A DNA stretch of 12,097 nucleotides, taken from positions 1 through 12,097 of the forward strand of contig MTNG01000009.1 of assembly GCA_002011395.1 (NCBI GenBank), read 5' to 3'. The stretch comes from Candidatus Aciduliprofundum sp. JdFR-45. GTDB lineage: Archaea; Thermoplasmatota; Thermoplasmata; Thermoplasmatales; JdFR-45. The notes under the pieces are model-generated. The model saw only the letters and a program-made list of their open reading frames with translations. It was not told the DNA's origin and made no database searches. Both the position numbers and the translations under genes were made by a program. Shown here one piece after another: positions 1-6,327 of this stretch (position 1 is its first letter; every line of letters starts with the position of its first letter).

Positions 1-960
1 CCAGCCGATCTCCAGCAGGCTGTCCTCCAGTATGCCGAGCACGTTTATGCCCTCGGGGTCGCCGAACCGACAGTTGATCTCCACAACCTTCGGGCCCTGG
101 GCGGTGTGCATGAACTGACCGTATATTATGCCCCTGTATGTTATCCCCTCCCTCTTCATCGCCCTCACTATGTCCTCCAGGATCTTCACGGCCTTGCTGT
201 AATGGTGTCTTGTGACGAAGGGGAGGAGATGGTTCGGGCAGGAGTAGGATCCCATGCCGCCCGTGTTTGGACCCTTATCATCCTCGTAGGCCCTTTTGAA
301 ATCCTGCACCAGCGGCATGGGTTTGATATCGGTGCCGTCGGTGAACGCCTGGAGGGTGAACTCCTCCCCGACCAGTTTCTCCTCTATGATGACCTTGTGC
401 TCGCCGCCTATCCCCTCCTCTATGACCTTCACGGCGTACTCAATGCCTTCCTCCACGGTGGTGAAGTGGTCGCCCATCACCCTGACGCCCTTTCCGCCCG
501 TGAGGCCCACGGGTTTGACCACAAATGGTTTGCCGTAGTTCTTGAGAAACTCTTTCACGTCCTGGGGGTCCGTGAAGACGTAATAATCCACCAGGCCGTT
601 TATCCCGTGCTTCTTCATGAGGTCACGCATGAACTCCTTGCTCCCCTCTATCATGGCCGCTTTCTGCGTGGGACCCACGACGGGTATGCCGTGCTCCTCC
701 AGCGCATCCGCCATTCCCTTTGTGAGGGGTGCCTCCGGCCCTATGAAGGCTATGTCTACGTGTCTGTATTTCACGTACTTCCAGTTTATCACGTACTCCA
801 CGCTTCTCTCATCGCCCAGAAGGTAGTCCTTTGAGAGGCGCGCTATCCCGGGGTTCTTGTGGAGCATTATTGAATATATCCGGGCTCCACTCCGGGCGAG
901 CGCCTCGGCCATCGCATGTTCACGGCCACCGCACCCTATCAGCAGCACCCTGTCACGCAT
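1..960 (-). CDS. purD: Phosphoribosylamine-glycine ligase (GAR synthetase), C-terminus cut by window edge
   Basis: This enzyme joins 5-phosphoribosylamine and glycine using ATP to make GAR, the second step of de novo purine synthesis in the cytoplasm. The 320 visible codons begin with a nucleotide-fold Gly-rich motif (LLIGCGGREHA, residues 6-16). GPEAPL follows at 74-79. ATP-grasp elements come next: FVVKPVGLTGGKG at 146-158, NTGGMGSYS at 232-240, and the metal-binding EINCRFGDPE at 294-303. The reading frame is still open at base 1, so roughly the last quarter is missing. The ATG (958-960) lies inside the end of scpB, an 8-base overlap, and follows a GGTGG-type ribosome site, so the gene is probably translated together with scpB. 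EINCRFGDPE differs slightly from the more usual E-F-N-x-RFGDPE, but the key Glu, Asn, Arg and Asp are present. The identification is very secure. Confidence 0.97.
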   Translation of the reverse strand, partial: MRDRVLLIGCGGREHAMAEALARSGARIYSIMLHKNPGIARLSKDYLLGDERSVEYVINWKYVKYRHVDIAFIGPEAPLTKGMADALEEHGIPVVGPTQKAAMIEGSKEFMRDLMKKHGINGLVDYYVFTDPQDVKEFLKNYGKPFVVKPVGLTGGKGVRVMGDHFTTVEEGIEYAVKVIEEGIGGEHKVIIEEKLVGEEFTLQAFTDGTDIKPMPLVQDFKRAYEDDKGPNTGGMGSYSCPNHLLPFVTRHHYSKAVKILEDIVRAMKREGITYRGIIYGQFMHTAQGPKVVEINCRFGDPEGINVLGILEDSLLEIGW

Positions 961-1468
961 CGCTTTCACCACCTTTCATCTTCTCCTCAAACCACTTCTT
1001 AACCTCCTCGGGTTTGCTCGCGTCTATGCCGAAGTACTCATTAAACTTTTTGGTGGTGCGGAGTTCCAAACTCCTGCCCACGCGCCGGGTGTATATGAGA
1101 CCCATACCCTTCAACTTCTCTATGTGGTCGTACACGCGGCTCGTGTTGAACATGAGACGCACCTCGCTCTGCTTTATGGGCTGGTAGTACGCTATGACCG
1201 CGAGAACCCTGAGTTCTTCATCGCTCAGCTGCCTCCTGCCCACCCTGTAGGCGTATTCCAGGCACTCGGACTTCACCTGCATTACGTACCTCTGGCCCAC
1301 GCGCACGACCTCCACGCCCCGCCCCTCAGCGCTGTATTCCTCAATGAGTTCCTTAAGGGCCTTCCTCACCTCGCGCACATCGGCCCCCACCACGTCCGCA
1401 ATCTCCCTCGCACGCATGGGCTTCCCCGCTGCGAAAAGCACGGCTTCCACCGCTGCCTTAACCCTCAT
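953..1468 (-). CDS. scpB: Segregation and condensation protein B
   Basis: ScpB is a 171-residue winged-helix kleisin-associated protein that works with ScpA and SMC in chromosome condensation and segregation. The start (VKAAVEAVLFAAGKPM, residues 3-18) is the typical first winged helix. The central block LSDEELRVLAVIAYYQPI (81-98) is the family hallmark: helix, then 'AYxQPI' at the head of the second winged helix. After it come the recognition region VRLMFNTSRVYDHIEKL and GLIYTRRVGRSLEL. The length is close to that of other archaeal and bacterial ScpB proteins. No in-frame start lies further upstream before a stop. A TATA-like box about 26 bases before the ATG suggests a leaderless mRNA. It is the promoter-proximal gene of an scpB-purD operon. 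No scpA is visible in the window. Confidence 0.93.
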   Translation of the reverse strand: MRVKAAVEAVLFAAGKPMRAREIADVVGADVREVRKALKELIEEYSAEGRGVEVVRVGQRYVMQVKSECLEYAYRVGRRQLSDEELRVLAVIAYYQPIKQSEVRLMFNTSRVYDHIEKLKGMGLIYTRRVGRSLELRTTKKFNEYFGIDASKPEEVKKWFEEKMKGGESDA

Positions 1469-1493
1469 ACATCCGGCATGAGGTACAGGATGG

Positions 1494-1507
1494 ATATAAG
1501 TTTTCCC
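1494..1507 (-). promoter_or_regulatory. BRE/TATA core promoter of scpB-purD
   Basis: Read on the minus strand this is GGGAAAACTTATAT, a purine-rich BRE followed by a TATA box. The box ends about 26 bases before the scpB ATG, the distance expected between a TATA box and the transcription start, so the message is probably leaderless. It is nearly identical to the plus-strand promoter at 1523-1537, forming a mirror image with it. Confidence 0.65.
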
Positions 1508-1514
1508 ACGTGGG
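1505..1514. promoter_or_regulatory. Perfect 10-base palindrome, candidate operator
   Basis: CCCACGTGGG is a perfect palindrome. It lies between the two divergent core promoters and overlaps the BRE arm of the scpB promoter. A dimeric regulator bound here could affect both directions, most directly scpB-purD. No protein is known to bind it; the role is inferred from position only. Confidence 0.35.
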
Positions 1515-1522
1515 TTCCGTTC

Positions 1523-1537
1523 GGGAAAACTTTATAT
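1523..1537 (+). promoter_or_regulatory. BRE/TATA core promoter of the membrane protein-radical SAM pair
   Basis: GGGAAAACTTTATAT is a BRE plus TATA box whose end lies 25 bases before the ATG at 1562. There is no ribosome site before that ATG, which fits a leaderless transcript. It is the mirror partner of the scpB promoter, with one extra T. Confidence 0.65.
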
Positions 1538-1561
1538 GCAACGCTCTAATATTATTTTTAA

Positions 1562-2707
1562 ATGAGGGTGTTGCCGGTCCTGATGCTCATCCTCCTCGTC
1601 TCTCCGGCCGCCTTGTGCCTCGCTCAGGGGGGTGGGGAGACGCACGAGATACGCGTTATCCAAATGGAAACGCCCAAGAGGTACATCGGCCTGTCCTACG
1701 TGGAGATATACTCCGTGGAAAACGACACGCTGATTTACAGTGGGTACCTGATGAACAGGACTATTGTTTTGAACAAGCTTCCTGAATCGCCCTATTACGA
1801 CGCGTGGTCTGAGGTTAACAACACCACATGCAAGATAGTTTTTCGTGATCACCTTCGGTCATACCGGATGGTGACTGTTTATATCTCTCTTGAGGCGGAC
1901 TATATCATAGGGAAAACTGAGAATGAAAAGGGAGGAAACCTCACAAGGGCAAAGTGGTGGCTTCCACCTGGGACCTATAGGGTTAGAGCCATAGCGTACA
2001 CGAATGAGGACGAGGAGAAATATCGGGAACTGGATATGAAATACCCCTCCTTTGTCTATGAAAAGGTCATTGACCTGAAGGAAGACACAACCATCTCCAT
2101 GTTCTTCACGCCCACGGAGGAACTTCCCGTATGGGCGGATATTTACATATTCTTGAAGGAGAACAGAGTATTTCTTATCCTCCTGTGCTATCTCATAGCC
2201 ACCATCTCGCTGGTGGGTTACGGCTATGTCCTGTCCCTCCGACGGGGTGCATCAGATGAATTTCCATACCGGAAGCTATATGCCTTACTACTTCTGCCAG
2301 CCACTATTTTCATACCGCTCTCGCTGTGGCTTGTCTCTCTTGACCTTCGCTACCGTGTTTTGCCTTTTGTATGCGGTGTGTTCCTCTTCCTATCTATGCT
2401 ATTGGCACTTGTCTATATGTGGATAAAGCTGGATGCAAAGTTCCCCAGGGCGCCGAAGATCGGAAAGGCGTTCAGAAATTCCGCAGTGCTTCATTTTGCT
2501 GTTTTCATATACTCATCCATAATGTGGTCTGTTTTCTCTACCCCTATCGCCATGTGCTATGTTTTGCCTATGTATAGCCCTTGGAAACCAACAGTCCCGA
2601 AAATCATACTCCTTTACCCGCTCCTCCTCGTGTGGTTGAGGAGGAGAAGGTTAAGGCGAAAACTCATAAGCGAGGGCATATACAGGGAGGAGTGGGATGA
2701 GGCGTAA
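1562..2707 (+). CDS. Exported multi-pass membrane protein of unknown function
   Basis: I do not recognise this 381-residue protein. It starts with a clear signal peptide (residues 1 to about 22, hydrophobic core then ALCLAQ). An extracellular domain of about 180 residues follows. It has several N-x-S/T sites (NDT, NRT, NTT, NLT) and the segment WWLPPGTYRVRAIAY (132-146), which has the look of a beta-sandwich or carboxypeptidase-regulatory-like fold. About five hydrophobic segments come next (about 203-225, 239-259, 267-288, 308-336, 346-359). The end is a short, very basic cytoplasmic tail (WLRRRRLRRKL). Its last 11 bases overlap the start of the radical SAM gene, so the two are co-transcribed and probably translationally coupled. 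Base composition in the membrane part is more A+T-rich than in the neighbouring housekeeping genes. It may be a partner or anchor for the enzyme, or a substrate, but nothing in the sequence decides this. Confidence 0.8.
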   Translation: MRVLPVLMLILLVSPAALCLAQGGGETHEIRVIQMETPKRYIGLSYVEIYSVENDTLIYSGYLMNRTIVLNKLPESPYYDAWSEVNNTTCKIVFRDHLRSYRMVTVYISLEADYIIGKTENEKGGNLTRAKWWLPPGTYRVRAIAYTNEDEEKYRELDMKYPSFVYEKVIDLKEDTTISMFFTPTEELPVWADIYIFLKENRVFLILLCYLIATISLVGYGYVLSLRRGASDEFPYRKLYALLLLPATIFIPLSLWLVSLDLRYRVLPFVCGVFLFLSMLLALVYMWIKLDAKFPRAPKIGKAFRNSAVLHFAVFIYSSIMWSVFSTPIAMCYVLPMYSPWKPTVPKIILLYPLLLVWLRRRRLRRKLISEGIYREEWDEA

Positions 2708-3710
2708 ACTGCACTCCGTGATATACGAGATAACGGAGAGGTGCAATCAGAGGTGCACGTACTGCTACAACTACTGGCTGGGGATGAACAGGAAGCTCAA
2801 GGGGGACGTTCCGCCCGAAAGGTGGCTTGAGATCACCGACAGGTTTCTGGAAAGCGCGTCGCTCAAAAGAATAACGCTCTCCGGGGGCGAGCCCCTGCTT
2901 TACGAGGGACTTGATGACCTGTGCGCCCGGCTGGATGGCATGGGTCTCAAGATAGGGATGATAACCAACGGCGTGCTTTTGACCGAAGACAGGGTCGTTC
3001 GTCTGCTGGATAGAGGTGTGGAGCTCTTTGAGATAACCCTCCTGTCGTACGATGGAAAGACCCACGATGCCCTGACAGGTCATAGGAGCTTTGAATCGGT
3101 CGTGAGGGCGATGAGACGCGTCAAAAAGCACGGGGGTGAACTCTGCACAACCATCATCGGTACGAGCGAGAACATCTCCCACGTGGAGAAGACCGCGGAA
3201 CTGGCCATAACCCTTGATTCCGATGCGATAATGTTCAACAGGGTGAACCTCGGGGGGAGGAGCACGGGCAGGTACGACCTGTACCCCCGGAGGGGCGACC
3301 TGCTGAAGGCGCTGGAAGCGCTCAACGACCTCTCGCGCACATATGGGGTGTTTGTGCACTGCGGCGTGCCGATACCGTACTGCGTGGCCGACCCGAAGAA
3401 ATTCAGGAGGATCTCCTTCGGGAGGTGTCCCGCAGACATACATCTCTCATACCTCACGGTTGAATCGGATGGCACGCTGAGGACATGCAACCACACGCCC
3501 CTGAAGATCATAAACCTGATGGAGGACGGGTTTGATTCCCTCTTCTCCACCGCCGTCTGGAAGGATTTCACGGGGAAATTTCCGGAGATGTGCCTCAGGT
3601 GCAGATACCTCAAAAAGTGCAGGGCTTCGTGCAGGGCCGCCGGCTATCTCCACTTCGGCGAATGGGGCAAACCGGACCCCTTCGTCCTGGAGATGAGGAG
3701 AAGTCGCTGA
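2697..3710 (+). CDS. Radical SAM/SPASM-domain enzyme, substrate unknown
   Basis: This 337-residue protein belongs to the radical SAM enzymes related to PqqE, NirJ and the AhbC/AhbD heme enzymes. The cluster motif C16-x3-C20-x2-C23 would hold the [4Fe-4S] cluster that splits S-adenosylmethionine. SGGEPLL (62-68) is the SAM-binding 'GGE' motif. The C-terminus fits the SPASM pattern for auxiliary iron-sulfur clusters: C244-x14-G-x4-C264, then C299-x2-C302-x5-C308-x3-C312. The final cysteine, normally in a 'PDPxC' context, is absent; here the sequence is PDPFV (326-330). Family members modify peptides or tetrapyrroles. No obvious precursor peptide or heme gene lies next to it. The start follows GGAG in the end of the membrane protein gene, which it overlaps by 11 bases. 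The fold is certain but the reaction is not. Confidence 0.9.
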   Translation: MRRKLHSVIYEITERCNQRCTYCYNYWLGMNRKLKGDVPPERWLEITDRFLESASLKRITLSGGEPLLYEGLDDLCARLDGMGLKIGMITNGVLLTEDRVVRLLDRGVELFEITLLSYDGKTHDALTGHRSFESVVRAMRRVKKHGGELCTTIIGTSENISHVEKTAELAITLDSDAIMFNRVNLGGRSTGRYDLYPRRGDLLKALEALNDLSRTYGVFVHCGVPIPYCVADPKKFRRISFGRCPADIHLSYLTVESDGTLRTCNHTPLKIINLMEDGFDSLFSTAVWKDFTGKFPEMCLRCRYLKKCRASCRAAGYLHFGEWGKPDPFVLEMRRSR

Positions 3711-3726
3711 AAACAGTTCAAAAACG

Positions 3727-3735
3727 TTTTTATAT
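3727..3735 (+). promoter_or_regulatory. TATA box of tRNA-Gly (and perhaps the small gene after it)
   Basis: TTTTTATAT ends 26 bases before the first base of the tRNA, the standard archaeal spacing. It sits within an A5-CG-T5 palindrome (3720-3731). The T-run also lies 17 bases after the radical SAM stop codon and might help end that transcript. Confidence 0.65.
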
Positions 3736-3760
3736 CCTCTCCCCATTCCCATCCAGCGAG

Positions 3761-3834
3761 GCGGGCGTGGTGTAGGGGTAGCACAAGGGCCTTCCAAGCC
3801 CTTAGCCCGGGTTCAAATCCCGGCGCCCGCACCA
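3761..3834 (+). tRNA. tRNA-Gly (anticodon UCC), CCA encoded
   Basis: The full cloverleaf can be folded by eye. The acceptor stem GCGGGCG (3761-3767) pairs with CGCCCGC (3824-3830). The D stem is GTG/CAC, and the anticodon stem AGGGC/GCCCT flanks the loop CTTCCAA, with anticodon TCC at 3793-3795. The T stem CCGGG/CCCGG carries the loop TTCAAAT. The discriminator is A3831 and CCA is encoded at 3832-3834. There is no intron. It reads GGA and possibly other glycine codons. Confidence 0.97.
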
Positions 3835-3849
3835 GCGGAGTGATGCCCC

Positions 3850-4098
3850 ATGGATAAACCCCTTCAGGAATACTGCCTTCACAACCGCGATGGAAAGTGC
3901 TACTTCCTCGTTTCCTCCCCGGGTGAGTGCTCCCTCTGCTTCAACTTCATCACATCAAGCGAGGAGGTGCGGGGCCGCTTTTCCATCAGGGCGAAGATAG
4001 TTCGCCTGCACGACATAATCTCCAAGAACCCCACCTACAGAGCCCTCTTCGCAGGCACGGGCGATGAGATACAGCGGACCCTCAAACTGGAGTTTTAA
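3850..4098 (+). CDS. Small four-cysteine protein of unknown function
   Basis: This 82-residue protein is not one I recognise. Its first part has cysteines at 9, 17, 27 and 30 (C-x7-C-x9-C-x2-C), which could bind zinc or an iron-sulfur cluster. The second part looks helical and mixed-charge (SIRAKIVRLHDIISKNP). There is no signal peptide or membrane segment, so it is probably cytoplasmic. The start at 3850 is supported by GGAGTGA 7-13 bases upstream; an ATG at 3843 runs into a stop after four codons. It begins only 15 bases after the tRNA CCA, with no room for its own promoter, so it is probably transcribed with tRNA-Gly. The cysteines, the ribosome site and the G+C-rich composition argue that it is real. 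Confidence 0.7.
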   Translation: MDKPLQEYCLHNRDGKCYFLVSSPGECSLCFNFITSSEEVRGRFSIRAKIVRLHDIISKNPTYRALFAGTGDEIQRTLKLEF

Positions 4099-4112
4099 GA
4101 AATTTTTAATAC
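4099..4112 (+). promoter_or_regulatory. TATA-like promoter of the ArsR-type regulator
   Basis: An A+T-rich stretch reading AATTTTTAAT begins just after the stop codon of the small cysteine protein. The centre of the box is about 30 bases before the ATG at 4136, so the regulator is probably expressed from a leaderless or almost leaderless mRNA. Confidence 0.5.
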
Positions 4113-4135
4113 CACGGAGCGATGTGGGTAGCACG

Positions 4136-4507
4136 ATGGGAAAGGTTCCCGACGATGTGGTGGCGTGTCTGCTCAACGCCCGGAGTACTCAGCTCACAGC
4201 GCCGTTTGGCATGGCGGTGAACGTGGACCTCGTGGAGGTCTTCAGGGCGTGCGGTGACGAAGTCCGGATGAAGATTCTGGAGGCCCTCTCCATACAGCCC
4301 CTGTGCGTGCAGGTTATAAAGGAGATAGTGGGGGAGATACAGGACTCCAAACTGTCGTATCATCTGATGGTTCTCAAACGCTCCCGGTTAATAAGGGGCG
4401 AGAGGCGAGGTTCGTGGATAATATACAGTTTGACAGACCTGGGACGCATCGTGGTGGACTTCGCCCATGAAATGGAGATGCGCATGGACCGTCCGGGGGA
4501 AATTTAA
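4136..4507 (+). CDS. ArsR-like winged-helix transcriptional regulator
   Basis: This 123-residue protein has an ArsR-type DNA-binding domain at about residues 31-105. VFRACGDEVRMKILEAL (35-51) is the usual opening helix pair. A helix-turn-helix follows, with recognition segment SKLSYHLMVLKRSRLI (71-86), and the wing is GERRGSWIIYSLTDLG (88-103). The classical metal motif ELCVCDL is replaced by QPLCVQVI, with a single cysteine, so it is unlikely to be a standard As/Cd/Zn sensor. I chose ATG 4136 because the TATA box lies at the right distance. The in-frame ATG at 4064 would add 24 residues that overlap the previous gene and show no domain; GTG 4124 is also possible. The HPP membrane gene follows after 29 bases and may be its target. 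Confidence 0.85.
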   Translation: MGKVPDDVVACLLNARSTQLTAPFGMAVNVDLVEVFRACGDEVRMKILEALSIQPLCVQVIKEIVGEIQDSKLSYHLMVLKRSRLIRGERRGSWIIYSLTDLGRIVVDFAHEMEMRMDRPGEI

Positions 4508-4509
4508 TT
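4499..4509 (+). promoter_or_regulatory. Possible TATA element of the HPP gene
   Basis: GAAATTTAATT overlaps the end of the regulator gene and lies about 30 bases before the HPP start, which has no ribosome site. A separate leaderless start is therefore plausible, in addition to read-through from the regulator. Confidence 0.35.
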
Positions 4510-4536
4510 AGGACAATCCCTTTTCCATATTCCAGA

Positions 4537-5046
4537 ATGCGCGGGAAAGAGAGCCGCGACCTGCACCTCCTGGACCCCCATGCGAGGGAAAATATACGAC
4601 CCTTTGTCTTCCAGACGCTCCTGGCCACGGAGGTTGTGGTTCTGTCCATACTGTTTCTCAACTTCTTTCTCACCGAGGTCATGGTGGCAGCCATAGGGTC
4701 AACGGCCTTTGTGATATTCACCCTGCCGAGGTCTCACGCATCCAGTTTCCGAAGGGTTGTCTTCAGCCATGCCATATGCGGGGCCATGGGCGGTCTGGCG
4801 GCCCAGGTGTTTCTCTTGGGATTACCTCCTTTGCTTGAGACCGCTGTGAGAGGCGGTCTCGCGGTGGGGATATCCATATTCCTTATGACGGTTACGGATA
4901 CCGAACACCCCCCAGCAGCGGGTACGGCTCTCGGATTTGCCATGGAGGGATTCAACATCAGCGCCTACATTTACGTTGTGGCCATGGCGCTCATACTGAT
5001 GGGGTTCAAGAAACTTCTGAAGCCCTATCTTAGAAACCTCATCTAA
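4537..5046 (+). CDS. HPP-family integral membrane protein
   Basis: The 169-residue protein carries the signature TDTEHPPAAGTAL (120-132), which gives the HPP family its name. About five hydrophobic segments (about 28-46, 48-64, 72-94, 104-119, 142-158) and a short charged N-terminus place it in the cytoplasmic membrane. Some plant and cyanobacterial members of the family carry nitrite; for archaeal members the substrate is unknown, so I make no transport claim. It has only the membrane domain and no CBS domains. It follows an ArsR-like regulator by 29 bases. Its stop overlaps the stop of the convergent tldE gene by 4 bases (5043-5046). Confidence 0.88.
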   Translation: MRGKESRDLHLLDPHARENIRPFVFQTLLATEVVVLSILFLNFFLTEVMVAAIGSTAFVIFTLPRSHASSFRRVVFSHAICGAMGGLAAQVFLLGLPPLLETAVRGGLAVGISIFLMTVTDTEHPPAAGTALGFAMEGFNISAYIYVVAMALILMGFKKLLKPYLRNLI

Positions 5047-6323
5047 GAGATCACCCGGACGCCATCCACCGCCACATTCGGGAGCAGATAGGGCCCGAGG
5101 TTCTCCCTCTCCCTCGAGATGGCCGATATTCTCATGAATTCATTGAAAAAGTTCCCGGTGATCTGCGTCTCCTTCAGCGGGTGTTTGATCTCTCCATGCT
5201 CTATAAGGAATCCGCACTTGACAACGCCGGAGTAATCACCTCCTGGATGCACCGTCCCGGAGAACCGCGTTATGTAAAGGCCGCGCTCTGTATCCTCTAT
5301 GATCTCCTCCAGCGATGAATCGCCCGCCTCAACGATTATGTTGTTGAAGCCCACGGAGGGATAATCCCGAAAACCGCCCGCTGCGTTGCCGGTGCTTGCA
5401 GCGTTCAGTCGCTCTGCTGTGTATGTGCTGTGGAGGAGCGATTTCAGCACCCCACCCTCCACGATCGCAGTCCTGCGCGTCCTAACTCCCTCCCTGTCAA
5501 ATCCCCTTGAAGCGTACATCCAGTCATCCACGCCGCTGTCGTACACCGTGAGACCGCATCCAGCGACCTTCTCACCTATCTTCCCCGCGAGGGCGCTCTT
5601 GCCGTGAAGGACCGCCTCGCCCGTCACGTTTGCCAGGAAACCGTGAAGCATGCTAAGGAAGGCCATGGGTGCAAGTATCGCGCGTCCTGTGAAAGCATCC
5701 ACCTTCTGCGGCCTCAGCGCCCTAACCACGCTCTCGGCCACCTCCCTCGCCAGCCGCTCCGTGTCGAGTTTGGTGAGGTCGCACGATCCGGTGCTCCTGT
5801 AGTTGAAGGACGAGACCTCGTCCCCTTCCACGGCCAGAACCATGATGCTGGAGGAGAACCTGCTGAACCTCTCCTCGACGCTGCCATGGGGCGTGATGAC
5901 ACCGCGAACGCCCATCTCGGCGGTGAAGGCCGCGCCGTCCACCCTTACCCTATCATCAACGGAGTGCGCCGCCTCAACCATGGCCATGACTCTATCAACG
6001 GCATCTTCCCCGCTCATATCATCCGTGCTGAAGGTTCTTGGGGAGGACGTGCCTATTTCCTCCGGGAGGGGTACGCTGTCACGGGATGCGCGGGCCATCT
6101 TCAGCGCCGCCATCACGGCCTCCTCCACGTTTCCCGTGTTGGTGTAGGCGAATCCTACACCTCCATCAACGACCCTCACGCCGACGCCGCGCTGCTGCAT
6201 CTCCGTCGGCACGCGGAGGTCATCCGATTCGTAGGCCACCTCTATCGAACGGTAATCCACGTAATAGACCTCGTAGCGCGAAACGCCGTGTTTCCTCATG
6301 ACCTTTTCAACAACGTCCTCCAT
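5043..6323 (-). CDS. tldE: TldE/PmbA-like subunit of the TldD/TldE protease
   Basis: The 426-residue protein is the inactive partner of the TldD/TldE heterodimeric metalloprotease, which in bacteria trims unfolded or modified peptides such as microcin B17 and the CcdA antitoxin. The region aligned with the TldD active site reads LSMLHGFLANVTGEAVLHG, so the HExxxH zinc motif is missing, as is normal for this subunit. The later family blocks are intact: GKIGEKV, VYDSG, STGNAAGG, HPGGDYSGVVKCGFLIE and ITGNFF. The start is fixed by a strong ribosome site (GGAGGTGA, 7 bases before the ATG). It begins 4 bases after the tldD stop, so the two are co-translated. It overlaps the convergent HPP gene end by 4 bases. 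Confidence 0.93.
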   Translation of the reverse strand: MEDVVEKVMRKHGVSRYEVYYVDYRSIEVAYESDDLRVPTEMQQRGVGVRVVDGGVGFAYTNTGNVEEAVMAALKMARASRDSVPLPEEIGTSSPRTFSTDDMSGEDAVDRVMAMVEAAHSVDDRVRVDGAAFTAEMGVRGVITPHGSVEERFSRFSSSIMVLAVEGDEVSSFNYRSTGSCDLTKLDTERLAREVAESVVRALRPQKVDAFTGRAILAPMAFLSMLHGFLANVTGEAVLHGKSALAGKIGEKVAGCGLTVYDSGVDDWMYASRGFDREGVRTRRTAIVEGGVLKSLLHSTYTAERLNAASTGNAAGGFRDYPSVGFNNIIVEAGDSSLEEIIEDTERGLYITRFSGTVHPGGDYSGVVKCGFLIEHGEIKHPLKETQITGNFFNEFMRISAISRERENLGPYLLPNVAVDGVRVIS

Positions 6324-6327
6324 AAAA

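Noticed and set aside
106..834. Long plus-strand open frame opposite purD
   Set aside because: It lies antisense to a clear PurD reading frame, has no start context and no recognisable motif; it arises from high-G+C codon use on the other strand.
857..1549. Plus-strand open frame opposite scpB and its promoter
   Set aside because: It runs across two genes' junction and a promoter on the opposite strand and encodes no family-like sequence.
4064..4135. Longer start for the ArsR-like regulator
   Set aside because: It would overlap the small cysteine protein and skip the TATA box that lies at the right distance from ATG 4136.
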